A stretch of 12,490 nt of DNA, taken from assembly GCA_964390795.1 (NCBI GenBank), contig CAYMLQ010000155.1, positions 1 to 12,490 on the forward strand, in the 5' to 3' direction. The notes below the pieces were generated by a model. That model was not told the origin of the DNA. It worked only from the letters and a program-made list of their open reading frames with translations, and did no database searches. The translations under genes and the position numbers were made by a program. Origin of the DNA: CAYMLQ01 sp964390795 (GTDB lineage Bacteria; Verrucomicrobiota; Kiritimatiellia; RFP12; UBA1067). Positions 1-6,866 of the stretch are shown here, piece by piece (the first letter of the stretch is position 1; each line of letters opens with the position of its first letter).

Positions 1-2741
1 TGAAGTGGTTTTTTAAACATAACCGGAGTTGGTTGATAAGGTGTGGGCTGACGGGCGCAGCCGGACTGGCCGTATTCCTGGGTTTCTCGCAGGCCGAGGC
101 GGCGGACGCCCAGCCGGGCCGGCGTTCTGTGGCGGCGGCCCTCTCTGAAGGAGGGATCAAGCTGCGTGACCCCGCCGTCCGGCGCCGCGTGGCGGAAGAG
201 GTGGCGCTGGGCGAGAGGGAGCGGAAGGCGGCGGCGGCGGCGCGTGCGCGTCAGGCAGGCCTGCCGCTGCGAGGGGCGAAGCCCGGCGGCGGCGCGTGGG
301 AACTGGCGGAGTTCGACGGCGACCAGCCGCTCTACCGGGCCACGCTCAACGCGAGCGCAGCGATCTCGACAGGGGCGAATCTGCTGCGTGTGGCGCCGTA
401 CAGGGCTGACGGGAACGGCGGCACGGTGGGCATTTGGGACGCCTGCGCGGCCCGGGCCACGCATCAGGAGTTCGGCGGGCGGGTGACCCCGATGGACGGC
501 GCGCCCACCAACGTTGATCACTCGACGCACGTGGCCGGCACGGTGTGCGCGGCGGGTGTAACCGCCACCGCCAAAGGTATGGCGACCGCCGCGCGGGTGG
601 AGAGCTACGACTGGAACAGCGACGTGAGCGAGATGACCTCGCGCGGGGCGGCCTATCCGGGCGAGCCTGGCGTGATCAACATCTCCTCGCACAGCTACGG
701 CATGAGCTCTGGCTGGGCATATACGCTTACGCCCGCCTACACTTGGTTCGGCTCGGGAACGACGGCGGCGGGCCTTGAGGACGATTTCGGGAAATACAAC
801 ACCTACGCGCGCGACGTGGACGCGCTCGCCTACAGCCTGCCCTATTACCAGATCTACTGGGCCGCAGGCAATGACCGCGGCGACAATCCCGGCACCGGCG
901 CGGCGGTGGCGCTCTCCCCGGGAGGTGCGACCGTGGCCTACGACCCCGCGCTGCACCCGCCGGGCGACAACACGTACCGGGGCGGCTACGACACGATCGG
1001 TTTCATCGCGCTCGCCAAGAATGTTTTGACCGTGGGGTCTGTGGACGATGCTGTAACCAGCAGCGCGCGCGATCCGGCCAAGGCGCTCGTGTCCAGCTTC
1101 TCCTCGTGGGGTCCGACTGATGACGGCCGTATCAAACCTGATCTGGTGGCCAACGGCTATCGGCTCTACTCCACGTCGTATGCGGGCGACGCCTCCTACA
1201 GCTATATGAGCGGCACGAGCATGGCGACCCCCAACGCGTCGGGCACGTCGCAGCAGCTCGTCCACTGGTTCAACATGCTTTTCACCAACCAGGCGATGCG
1301 GGCCAGCACGCTCAAGGCGCTGCTAATCCACACGGCGGACGACCGCGGCAGCGCGGGCCCGGACTACGTGTACGGCTGGGGGCTGTTCAACGGCAAGGGA
1401 GCGGCGGATCTGCTGATGGCCTACCGCACCAACGCCGGCACGCGGCGGGTGATCGAGGATCGCGTGGCCACCTACCGATCGAGCGTCAACTTCAGCTTTG
1501 CTTGGGACGGCGTGAGCCCCCTCCGCGCCACGCTCTGCTGGACCGATCCCGCGGGAGTCAGCACCACGTCGGGCGACTCGCGCACGGCGCGGCTGGTCAA
1601 CAACCTTGACCTGCGCCTCATCGGCCCGGACGGCACGCCGCATCAGCCTTGGGTCATGCCTTTTGTCGGCGACTGGAGCGTGGCGTCCTGCGCGTATCCC
1701 GCGACGCCCGGCTCGAACCTGACGGACAACGTCGAGCAGGTGCTGCTCGCCGCGCCTCCGGCCGGGGGCGTCTACACGGCCCGCGTCACCTACGCCGGCA
1801 CGCTCGCGAACGGCGAGCAGCCCTTCTCGCTGATCCTGAGTGGTGTGGCGCCGACCCAGCGGGCGCCTGCGCCCGCACTGACCGCCTCGACGCCCGTGTC
1901 CGGCTCGGGCGTGCTGCCCTTGACGCTGACGGGCACGGGGTTTCTGCTGGGGGCGGCGGCGCGCCTGCAACGCGTGTCCCAGCCGGACGTGGCGGGAGCG
2001 AACATCGAGGCGCTCGGGGACACGCTCAGCGCGCGTTTTGACACGGCGGGCATGGCCGTCGGCTGGTGGAAGATGACCGTCGTCAATCCGGACGGCAGGC
2101 GGACGATCCTCTACAACGCCTTTGCCGTGCCTAGGCCGCTGTGGGGCGAGGACTTCGAGACCGACAGCCTAGCCGCCAAAGGCTGGAGCGTCCTTTCAGA
2201 TGTCGGGACGAGCCAGTGGGCGCTTTCGACCGCGAAGAGCGTCTCGCCGACGCGCTCGGCGTTTTCTCCGGGCGACGCGGCGCGCTCCGACACGAGCCTG
2301 GTCTCGCCGGCCTTCGCGGTCTCCCCGGCCGAGACCGGTTTGCGGCTGACGTTCTGGCATGACTACGCGTTCACGGCCAACGATGCCGGCGTGCTGGAAC
2401 TCTCGCTCGACGGCGGCGCCTGGTACGGCGTGACGTCCGCGGGCTCGGGCGCGGCCTTCGCGGCCAACGGCTATACGGGCACGGTGGGCGGCACCGGAAA
2501 TAAGGCCAACCCGCTGAAGGGCCAACTCGCGTGGATCGGGGCGAGCGGCGGGTTCGTGCAGGTGACCGTGGCTTTCACCGACGCGGCGAAATACGCGGGG
2601 CACAGCCTGCGCCTGCGCTGGCGGCTCGGCACGGATTCTGCGACGGCCAGCGCCGGGTGGTACGTGGACGATGTCGAACTGTCCGGCGTCGGCGCACCGA
2701 CTCCCGTGCCGCCGCAGGGCACGGCGCTCAGCGTCCGCTGA
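1..2741 (+). CDS. Secreted S8 (subtilisin, KP-43-like) serine protease with beta-sandwich, IPT-like and jelly-roll C-terminal domains; start clipped by one base
   Basis: Exported subtilase that probably degrades protein outside the cytoplasm. An in-frame TTG exists at 33, but the frame is open to the window edge and bases 1-2 are 'tg', so an ATG/GTG/TTG beginning at base 0 is likely. It gives a basic start (KWFFKHNRSW), a hydrophobic core and an AEA|AD cleavage site, i.e. a complete signal peptide and about 913 residues. Counting from that start, the catalytic triad is Asp147 (VGIWDAC), His174 (DHSTHVAGT, with Ser replacing the usual Gly after His) and Ser407 (SGTSMATP); the oxyanion Asn291 is in AAGND. 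A beta-sandwich with LCWTDPAG and LVNNLDL (about 488-615) is typical of KP-43 subtilases. An IPT/TIG-like segment (about 620-710) and a jelly-roll ending GWYVDDVEL (about 714-898) follow. There is no obvious sorting signal. The gene converges on ndk. The family assignment is secure; the substrate is unknown. Confidence 0.93.
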   Translation, partial: KWFFKHNRSWLIRCGLTGAAGLAVFLGFSQAEAADAQPGRRSVAAALSEGGIKLRDPAVRRRVAEEVALGERERKAAAAARARQAGLPLRGAKPGGGAWELAEFDGDQPLYRATLNASAAISTGANLLRVAPYRADGNGGTVGIWDACAARATHQEFGGRVTPMDGAPTNVDHSTHVAGTVCAAGVTATAKGMATAARVESYDWNSDVSEMTSRGAAYPGEPGVINISSHSYGMSSGWAYTLTPAYTWFGSGTTAAGLEDDFGKYNTYARDVDALAYSLPYYQIYWAAGNDRGDNPGTGAAVALSPGGATVAYDPALHPPGDNTYRGGYDTIGFIALAKNVLTVGSVDDAVTSSARDPAKALVSSFSSWGPTDDGRIKPDLVANGYRLYSTSYAGDASYSYMSGTSMATPNASGTSQQLVHWFNMLFTNQAMRASTLKALLIHTADDRGSAGPDYVYGWGLFNGKGAADLLMAYRTNAGTRRVIEDRVATYRSSVNFSFAWDGVSPLRATLCWTDPAGVSTTSGDSRTARLVNNLDLRLIGPDGTPHQPWVMPFVGDWSVASCAYPATPGSNLTDNVEQVLLAAPPAGGVYTARVTYAGTLANGEQPFSLILSGVAPTQRAPAPALTASTPVSGSGVLPLTLTGTGFLLGAAARLQRVSQPDVAGANIEALGDTLSARFDTAGMAVGWWKMTVVNPDGRRTILYNAFAVPRPLWGEDFETDSLAAKGWSVLSDVGTSQWALSTAKSVSPTRSAFSPGDAARSDTSLVSPAFAVSPAETGLRLTFWHDYAFTANDAGVLELSLDGGAWYGVTSAGSGAAFAANGYTGTVGGTGNKANPLKGQLAWIGASGGFVQVTVAFTDAAKYAGHSLRLRWRLGTDSATASAGWYVDDVELSGVGAPTPVPPQGTALSVR
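2728..2741. repeat. Inverted repeat at the convergent gene ends
   Basis: TCAGCG-tc-CGCTGA is a perfect 6-bp inverted repeat that includes the stop codon of the protease gene, 19 bases from the stop of the convergent ndk. It could form a small stem (5 bp with a 4-base loop) in either transcript and help 3' end formation. No U-tract follows on either side, so an intrinsic terminator is not supported. Confidence 0.25.
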
Positions 2742-2760
2742 CGCGCGCGGGGCAGGCGGT

Positions 2761-3930
2761 TCAGGCGTAATAAGCGCGGATCAACTCGTCGAAGTGGGGG
2801 TCGTGCGCGACGTCGAGGATGCGCATCTCGCGGCGGGCGTTCTCGGCCGAGTCGGAGGCGTGCGCGGCGTTGACCATGATGTTGGTGCCGAACTCGCGGC
2901 GGATCGAGCCGGGGCGCGCCTTGAGGGGGTCGGTGGCGCCCAGCACGTCGCGGATCTTGTTGACCGCGTCGATGCCCTCGTAGACCAGCGCCAGGCACTC
3001 TTCGGTGCCGGGGCGACTGCGCTCCTCCGGGAGGCAGTTGGAGGGGCGGCGTCCGGTCATGAACTCGACGATGTTTTCGAACTCGCGCTCGGCGAAGAGC
3101 GGGGCGAGCAGGTCGCACAGGCTGTTGAGCGGGGCGGCGTCCACGGGGAAACCGAACTCGCGCGAGAGCGCCTGAGCGGCGCGGTCCGCGCCGAAGAGCT
3201 TGAAGACCTTCTTGAGGTTCTCGCGCACCGGCCCGTAGAACTCCTCGGCCTGGGCCACGGACATCGCGAACTTCTTGACGCCCACGATGCGCAGGCCCGT
3301 GCTGGAGACCAGGTCCATGATGTTGCCGGCGCGCAGGGAGGGCTGGCGCCAGTTGTCGGGCTTGAGCATCACGAGTGTCTGCTGCACGTCGTCGCCGCCG
3401 GGCACGTCCATCGCGCCGCGCACGATGCCGGAGTCGGTGGCGAGGTACTTGAGCCAGATGTTGAGAATTTCGCCGACGACCTTGGTGGTGGCGCCGACTA
3501 GGACGGCGGGCTCGAAGTACTCCACGTGGCCGGTCTTGGGTTCGCGCACCAGGTCTCCGTAGGTGTCGCGCACGGTCTGTCCGCTGCACCAGCGCTGGCG
3601 GATGCTGCCGGTGACCTCGAAGATCTTGCGGACGGCGTCCTCGCCCTCGAAGAGCATCAGCAGGGAACGGTGCGAGTGGCCGCTGGCCTCGTCAGGCGTG
3701 TAGACGCGGCGGACGTAGCTCGAGAACAGGGCGCACTTCTCCGGATCGGAGGGGTCGTAGGCGCTCAGGTAGGTGGCGAACTCGTCGGTGAGGGCGTTGG
3801 AGGCGCCGATGATACGCGCGCCGACCAGCTTCAGGTCAGTCCGCACGAGGTAGCGCGCGATGATCCCACCGGTCCGCGATTTGCGGATCGGGTAGGGGTT
3901 GATGAGCACAAACGCCAGTTCTTTCGCCAT
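2761..3930 (-). CDS. ndk: Tandem two-domain nucleoside diphosphate kinase; only the C-terminal domain keeps the catalytic His
   Basis: 389 residues, far longer than the usual NDK of about 140-150, because two NDK-like halves are fused. NDK transfers the gamma-phosphate of ATP to NDPs through a phospho-histidine. In the C-terminal half (about 184-375) I see the phosphate-binding Lys190 (LVMLKPD), PGSIRREFG (340-348) and NAAHASDSAE with the expected catalytic His357. This half also carries extra sequence (about 238-283) between FYGPVRENLKK and the LVYEG strand. The N-terminal half (about 5-157) is recognisable from FVLINPYP, LMLFEGEDAV and TVRDTYG. It has Asn in place of the Lys, and the position matching His357 falls in PAVLVGATT, so it is probably inactive and structural or regulatory. 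The ATG at 3930 follows a GAGAGG ribosome site that runs into the cstA stop codon, with a 14-base gap, suggesting translational coupling to cstA. A long out-of-frame upstream extension inside cstA is not coding. Confidence 0.9.
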   Translation of the reverse strand: MAKELAFVLINPYPIRKSRTGGIIARYLVRTDLKLVGARIIGASNALTDEFATYLSAYDPSDPEKCALFSSYVRRVYTPDEASGHSHRSLLMLFEGEDAVRKIFEVTGSIRQRWCSGQTVRDTYGDLVREPKTGHVEYFEPAVLVGATTKVVGEILNIWLKYLATDSGIVRGAMDVPGGDDVQQTLVMLKPDNWRQPSLRAGNIMDLVSSTGLRIVGVKKFAMSVAQAEEFYGPVRENLKKVFKLFGADRAAQALSREFGFPVDAAPLNSLCDLLAPLFAEREFENIVEFMTGRRPSNCLPEERSRPGTEECLALVYEGIDAVNKIRDVLGATDPLKARPGSIRREFGTNIMVNAAHASDSAENARREMRILDVAHDPHFDELIRAYYA

Positions 3931-3944
3931 ACGTAAAAACCCTC

Positions 3945-5657
3945 TCAGTTGCCCTTGGCCGTTTTCCGAAAACTCACCACGCCGAGAGCCACCAGGGTGA
4001 CCGACATGAGGATCAGGATGGCCGACGTGACGGTCATGACCCCACCCGCCTTGAAGCCGACGGTTTGCCAAAGCTTCAGGCTGCGGAGGAAAATGGTGAC
4101 GACGGCCGCGCCGCTGGTGAGGATCATGAAAAACATGGGCAGCAGGACGATGCCAACCGGGCGCTTGTGACGCAGCAACCACAGGCTGGCGCCCAGCAGC
4201 GTGAGCGCCGCGAGGAGCTGGTTTGAGGAGGCGAAGATCGGCCAGATGCTTTTGGAGCCGCCGCCCAACAGGAGCCAGCCCGCGGCGAGCACGGCGAGGA
4301 GCGTGGCGGTGTAGCGGTTCGCGAAGAGCAGGTTGAGGACGCTCTTCGAGAGTTCGGAGGGCTGCTCCGAGCCGGCCTTCTCGCGCGGCAGGAAGAGTTC
4401 CTGCCAGGTGAAGCGGGCGAGGCGGGTGGCGGTGTCGAGCGTGGTCATCAGAAAGGCCGCGAGGGCCAGCGAAATGAAAACGATGCCGGCGTTGTGCGGC
4501 AGGCCGAGCTTGTCGGTGAAGCCCGCGACGCCGCTGGCGAAGAGCTTGACCGCGCCCTGCGCCTTCATGGCCGCGCCATACTCGGATTGGGTCATCCAGC
4601 CGACGGCGATGAGCGCGATGATGGCGAGCGCGCCCTCGATCAGCATGCCGCCGTAGGCTATAGGCCGCATGTGGCTCTCCTTGTCGACCTGCTTGGACGT
4701 GGTGCCGGTGGCGACCAGCGCGTGGAAGCCGGAGCAGGCGCCGCAGGCCACGGTCACGAACAACAGCGGTAGGAGCGGATCCTTCGCGCCGGTCACGGGG
4801 TTGAGCGCCTGCCAGCCGGTGAAGGCGTCGAGCCGGATGTCGGGTGCCGCGACGAAGATGCCGACGAAGCCGAGCAGCATCATGGCGTAGAGAAGGTACG
4901 AGTTCAGGTAGTCGCGAGGCTGTAGCAGCAGCCACACCGGCAGGACCGAGGCCGCGAAGCAGTAGACCAGCAGGACGATCACCCAGATTTCCTTGGCCAC
5001 CGTCTTGTCGCAGCCGAACAGGCTCGTGAGGTCAACCGGGATGAGGGTGCCGAAGTACACGCAGGCGAAGGTGAGCGGCACGAAAATGCAGGAGGCGACG
5101 GCGATGTTGACGCCGCCTTTGTAGACCATCTTTCCGAAACCGACCGCCAGCACGATGAACAGCAGGGAGGCTGTAGCCACGGGGGGCATGTCCACGAAGG
5201 TCTCGGCCACGATGCGCGTGAACTCGGCGACCACCAGGATGAGGGTGAACCAGCAGAAGAAGAGGAAAAGCTGCCGCCCCTGGAAGCCCATGAGCGACTC
5301 GATCACGGTGCCGATCGAGCGGCCCTGATGGCGGATGGAGAGGAACATCGCGACCAAGTCGTGAAGGGCGCCAATGAGGATGCAGCCGAAGACAACCCAG
5401 AGCACGACCGCGACCCAGCCGTACTGCGCGGCCAGCACGGGCCCGACGATCGGCCCCGCGCCCGCGATGCTGGCAAAGTGGTGACCGAAGAGGACGGCGG
5501 GATGCGTCGGGACATAGTCGACGCCGTCCTTGTGCGTGTGGGCGGGCGTGGGCCGCGACGGGTCGACGCCCAGCAGGCGCTCGATGAACCGTCCGTAGAA
5601 ATGGTAGGCGAGCCCGAACAGAATAAAGGATCCGACTAAGAGCAGCGCACCGTTCAT
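3945..5657 (-). CDS. cstA: CstA-family carbon starvation transporter, short form
   Basis: A 570-residue polytopic inner-membrane protein of the CstA/BtsT family. Characterised members take up pyruvate or are linked to peptide use during carbon starvation. Family hallmarks are clear: DGVDYVPT (44-51), FGHHFASIAGAGPIVGP (57-73), ALHDLVAMFLSIRHQGRSIG (97-116), LPVWLLLQPRDYLNS (239-253) and CGACSGFHALVATGTTSKQ (305-323), with many hydrophobic segments between. It is shorter than the roughly 700-residue enterobacterial CstA/BtsT, as expected for the short subgroup common outside enterobacteria. The ATG at 5657 is preceded by TGGAG seven bases upstream. It starts 23 bases after the ybeY stop and ends 14 bases before ndk. 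A good promoter with a palindromic site lies in the end of ybeY (5691-5719), so expression may be regulated apart from ybeY. The family is certain; the transported substrate cannot be read from sequence. Confidence 0.96.
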   Translation of the reverse strand: MNGALLLVGSFILFGLAYHFYGRFIERLLGVDPSRPTPAHTHKDGVDYVPTHPAVLFGHHFASIAGAGPIVGPVLAAQYGWVAVVLWVVFGCILIGALHDLVAMFLSIRHQGRSIGTVIESLMGFQGRQLFLFFCWFTLILVVAEFTRIVAETFVDMPPVATASLLFIVLAVGFGKMVYKGGVNIAVASCIFVPLTFACVYFGTLIPVDLTSLFGCDKTVAKEIWVIVLLVYCFAASVLPVWLLLQPRDYLNSYLLYAMMLLGFVGIFVAAPDIRLDAFTGWQALNPVTGAKDPLLPLLFVTVACGACSGFHALVATGTTSKQVDKESHMRPIAYGGMLIEGALAIIALIAVGWMTQSEYGAAMKAQGAVKLFASGVAGFTDKLGLPHNAGIVFISLALAAFLMTTLDTATRLARFTWQELFLPREKAGSEQPSELSKSVLNLLFANRYTATLLAVLAAGWLLLGGGSKSIWPIFASSNQLLAALTLLGASLWLLRHKRPVGIVLLPMFFMILTSGAAVVTIFLRSLKLWQTVGFKAGGVMTVTSAILILMSVTLVALGVVSFRKTAKGN

Positions 5658-5680
5658 ACTAAAACTCCATTGTGTAGCAG

Positions 5681-6196
5681 TCAGCTTGACATGTTACCTG
5701 TTTGAAACAGGGGCGTCAAGGGAAGACGCCTTAACCAGGCCAGTTCGCGCCGCCGCATGCGGGCGCGCTCGGAGGGCGTGCGGTCGTCCGCGCCGGTCAG
5801 GTGGTCGAAGCCGTGCGCCAGATAGAGTGCGAGTTCGCGGTCAACGGACCAGCCCGCACGCCGAGGCGCGGTACGGGCCGCATGCTCGACGCTCACGAAC
5901 AGCTCGCCGGTCAGGCCGCCGGGTTCGCCCGGGATGGGCTCGTAGCGCTGCGTGATGACGTCCGTGGCGCCCTCGTGCGCCAGGATCGCGGCGTTGACCT
6001 GCGCGATGCCCGCGTCGTTCAGCAGGTGGATTGTGACCTCCCGCCACGGCGGTTCGCCCGGGGAGGCGCGCCCGGAGGTCGCGCGCCACCTTTCGCCGTG
6101 CGTCTGGGCCAGTTCGGCCAGCGCGAGGGCCAGCCGCTTGAGAGCGGCCGTGTCGAGTTTGAAGCGGCGCTGGGCGTTCTGGATGGCTATGCGCAT
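5681..6196 (-). CDS. ybeY: Endoribonuclease YbeY (rRNA maturation), variant metal motif
   Basis: A 171-residue UPF0054/YbeY metalloprotein, a single-strand endoribonuclease acting in 16S rRNA 3'-end maturation and ribosome quality control. Family landmarks are VTIHLLND (54-61), TDVITQRYE (78-86, matching the usual TDVLSFP block), LTGELFVSVEHA (95-106) and the metal motif AHGFDHLTGADD (127-138). The canonical ligand set is H-x3-H-x5-H; here it reads His128, His132, Asp138, so the third His is replaced by Asp. A Pro/Gly-rich stretch at about 35-50 makes the N-terminal region longer than in most homologues. The ATG at 6196 lies inside the end of the PIN toxin gene (10-base overlap), with AAGG seven bases upstream. 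The C-terminal PLFQTGNMSS is encoded by the DNA that also carries the cstA promoter and palindrome. Confidence 0.88.
   Translation of the reverse strand: MRIAIQNAQRRFKLDTAALKRLALALAELAQTHGERWRATSGRASPGEPPWREVTIHLLNDAGIAQVNAAILAHEGATDVITQRYEPIPGEPGGLTGELFVSVEHAARTAPRRAGWSVDRELALYLAHGFDHLTGADDRTPSERARMRRRELAWLRRLPLTPLFQTGNMSS
5691..5719 (-). promoter_or_regulatory. Candidate sigma70-type promoter for cstA-ndk, inside the 3' end of ybeY
   Basis: On the minus strand, TTGACG (5719-5714, 5 of 6 to consensus) and TAACAT (5696-5691, 4 of 6) are separated by exactly 17 bases. Transcription would begin near 5684, leaving a leader of about 27 bases with the TGGAG ribosome site before the cstA ATG at 5657. 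The element is embedded in the last codons of ybeY. The spacing and position are seen directly; promoter activity is inferred. Confidence 0.6.
5697..5711. promoter_or_regulatory. Perfect 15-bp palindrome (operator candidate) between -35 and -10 of the cstA promoter
   Basis: CCTGTTT-g-AAACAGG is a perfect 7+1+7 inverted repeat. It starts immediately next to the -10 box and fills most of the 17-base spacer of the candidate cstA promoter. A dimeric repressor bound here would block RNA polymerase. It matches neither the E. coli LexA box (CTGT-N8-ACAG) nor the common LacI-family core, and no regulator gene is in the window. A transcript hairpin is less likely because it would have a one-base loop. 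Confidence 0.55.
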
Positions 6197-6573
6197 GGGC
6201 GTGCCTTGGAGAAATGCTTGACGCCGTCAATGGTCTTGAAATGGCTGTCTTGTGTCCAGAGCGTGGCTTCGAACGCACGGGCGGTGGCGAGGATGATTGC
6301 GTCAGTCATGGGCAGGGCATGCCGCAGGCTGAGCTTGCTGGCGGCCATTGCCAGCTTCGGGGTGAGGTCGACCACGGTGCCCTTCTGCATGGCGGCCACG
6401 GCTTGGAGCGCGGCATTTTCGCTCGACTCCCGGAGAACGACTTTGAACACCTCGTAGAGCGTGATCGTGGGAACAACGAGTTCCTGCGGCAGTTGCAGCG
6501 CCGGCGCGAAGAGCTTGGCATTCGGCTCGCCTGCAAAGTACGCAAGCCAGCCGGAGGTGTCGACCACGTTCAT
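6187..6573 (-). CDS. vapC: PIN-domain ribonuclease toxin (VapC-type)
   Basis: A 128-residue PIN-domain protein and likely RNase toxin of a type II toxin-antitoxin pair; characterised VapC toxins cut tRNA or rRNA with bound Mg2+/Mn2+. The acidic active site is complete: Asp5 (VVDTSGWL), Glu41 (TLYEVFKVV), Asp91 (LPMTDAIILATA) and Asp109 (LWTQDSHFK). Its ATG overlaps the stop codon of the upstream AbrB-type antitoxin (ATGA overlap at 6570-6573), the usual tight coupling of antitoxin and toxin. Its 3' end overlaps the ybeY start by 10 bases, so toxin and ybeY are very likely co-transcribed. The RNA target cannot be inferred from sequence. Confidence 0.9.
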   Translation of the reverse strand: MNVVDTSGWLAYFAGEPNAKLFAPALQLPQELVVPTITLYEVFKVVLRESSENAALQAVAAMQKGTVVDLTPKLAMAASKLSLRHALPMTDAIILATARAFEATLWTQDSHFKTIDGVKHFSKARPCA

Positions 6574-6776
6574 ACCCGGTCCTCCTCGCGATCGATCTCC
6601 GTATTGATCCCCTTCAGGAAGCCTTTCAGTTCGGTGATGTCACGATCAGGGATGAGTTCGATCCGGCCTTCGTATTCGATAACCTGCATCTTCAGGCCGG
6701 AACGAAGACCCATGCTGCGGCGGACAGGCAGCGGGATGACGACTTGGAATTTCGGAGACAGCGTGACGGCATACAT
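6570..6776 (-). CDS. vapB: AbrB/MazE-type swapped-hairpin antitoxin (VapB)
   Basis: A 68-residue protein with an N-terminal SpoVT-AbrB DNA-binding fold: VTLSPKFQVVIPLPVRRSMGL (split here as VTLSPKFQVVIP and LPVRRSMGL, residues 4-24) matches the family pattern of a strand, then IP, then an Arg-containing helix. The charged C-terminal tail (about 44-68, ending DREEDRV) is the expected toxin-neutralising segment. The ATG at 6776 is preceded by AGGGGG with a six-base spacer. It overlaps the toxin gene by four bases. Antitoxins of this class usually repress their own promoter; palindromes and repeats upstream fit that role. Confidence 0.88.
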   Translation of the reverse strand: MYAVTLSPKFQVVIPLPVRRSMGLRSGLKMQVIEYEGRIELIPDRDITELKGFLKGINTEIDREEDRV

Positions 6777-6807
6777 GACAATCCCCCTATCGATTAATGA
6801 CGGTAGA

Positions 6808-6837
6808 ACGATATCATGATCGATCTGATTCTGTCAA
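6808..6837 (-). promoter_or_regulatory. Candidate promoter and operator of the AbrB-PIN toxin-antitoxin operon
   Basis: On the minus strand a perfect TTGACA (6837-6832) precedes TATCGT (6813-6808) with an 18-base spacer. The spacer contains two overlapping perfect 8-bp palindromes, GATCGATC (6818-6825) and ATCATGAT (6813-6820), which form a plausible site for the AbrB-type antitoxin. The leader to the ATG at 6776 is about 25 bases and includes the AGGGGG ribosome site. Activity and binding are inferred. Confidence 0.55.
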
Positions 6838-6855
6838 ACTGATCCCAAACTGATC
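6835..6855. repeat. Two perfect 10-bp direct repeats one helical turn apart
   Basis: CAAACTGATC occurs at 6835-6844 and again at 6846-6855, an 11-base period, so both copies present the same DNA face. The first copy overlaps the -35 box of the toxin-antitoxin promoter and the second lies just upstream of it in the direction of transcription. This is the geometry of an activator or cooperative repressor site. Confidence 0.5.
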
Positions 6856-6866
6856 AAGCATGCACG

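Noticed and set aside
17..26. ACATAACCGG shared between the protease leader region and the minus-strand leader at 11543-11552
   Set aside because: A 10-base match is expected by chance in this length, and in the protease it is probably coding sequence.
225..245. GCG triplet run in the protease gene
   Set aside because: It encodes a short Ala/Arg-rich stretch in the propeptide region. Low complexity in GC-rich DNA, not a structured repeat array.
2471..3589. 372-residue minus-strand frame across the protease end and ndk
   Set aside because: Arg-rich shadow of ndk in another frame, continuing antisense to the protease. No recognisable fold.
3931..4935. Long open frame upstream of ndk in the ndk frame, giving a 724-residue protein
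   Set aside because: It runs out of frame inside cstA, is Arg/His/Ala-rich and lacks domain features. The NDK homology and a ribosome site begin at the ATG at 3930.
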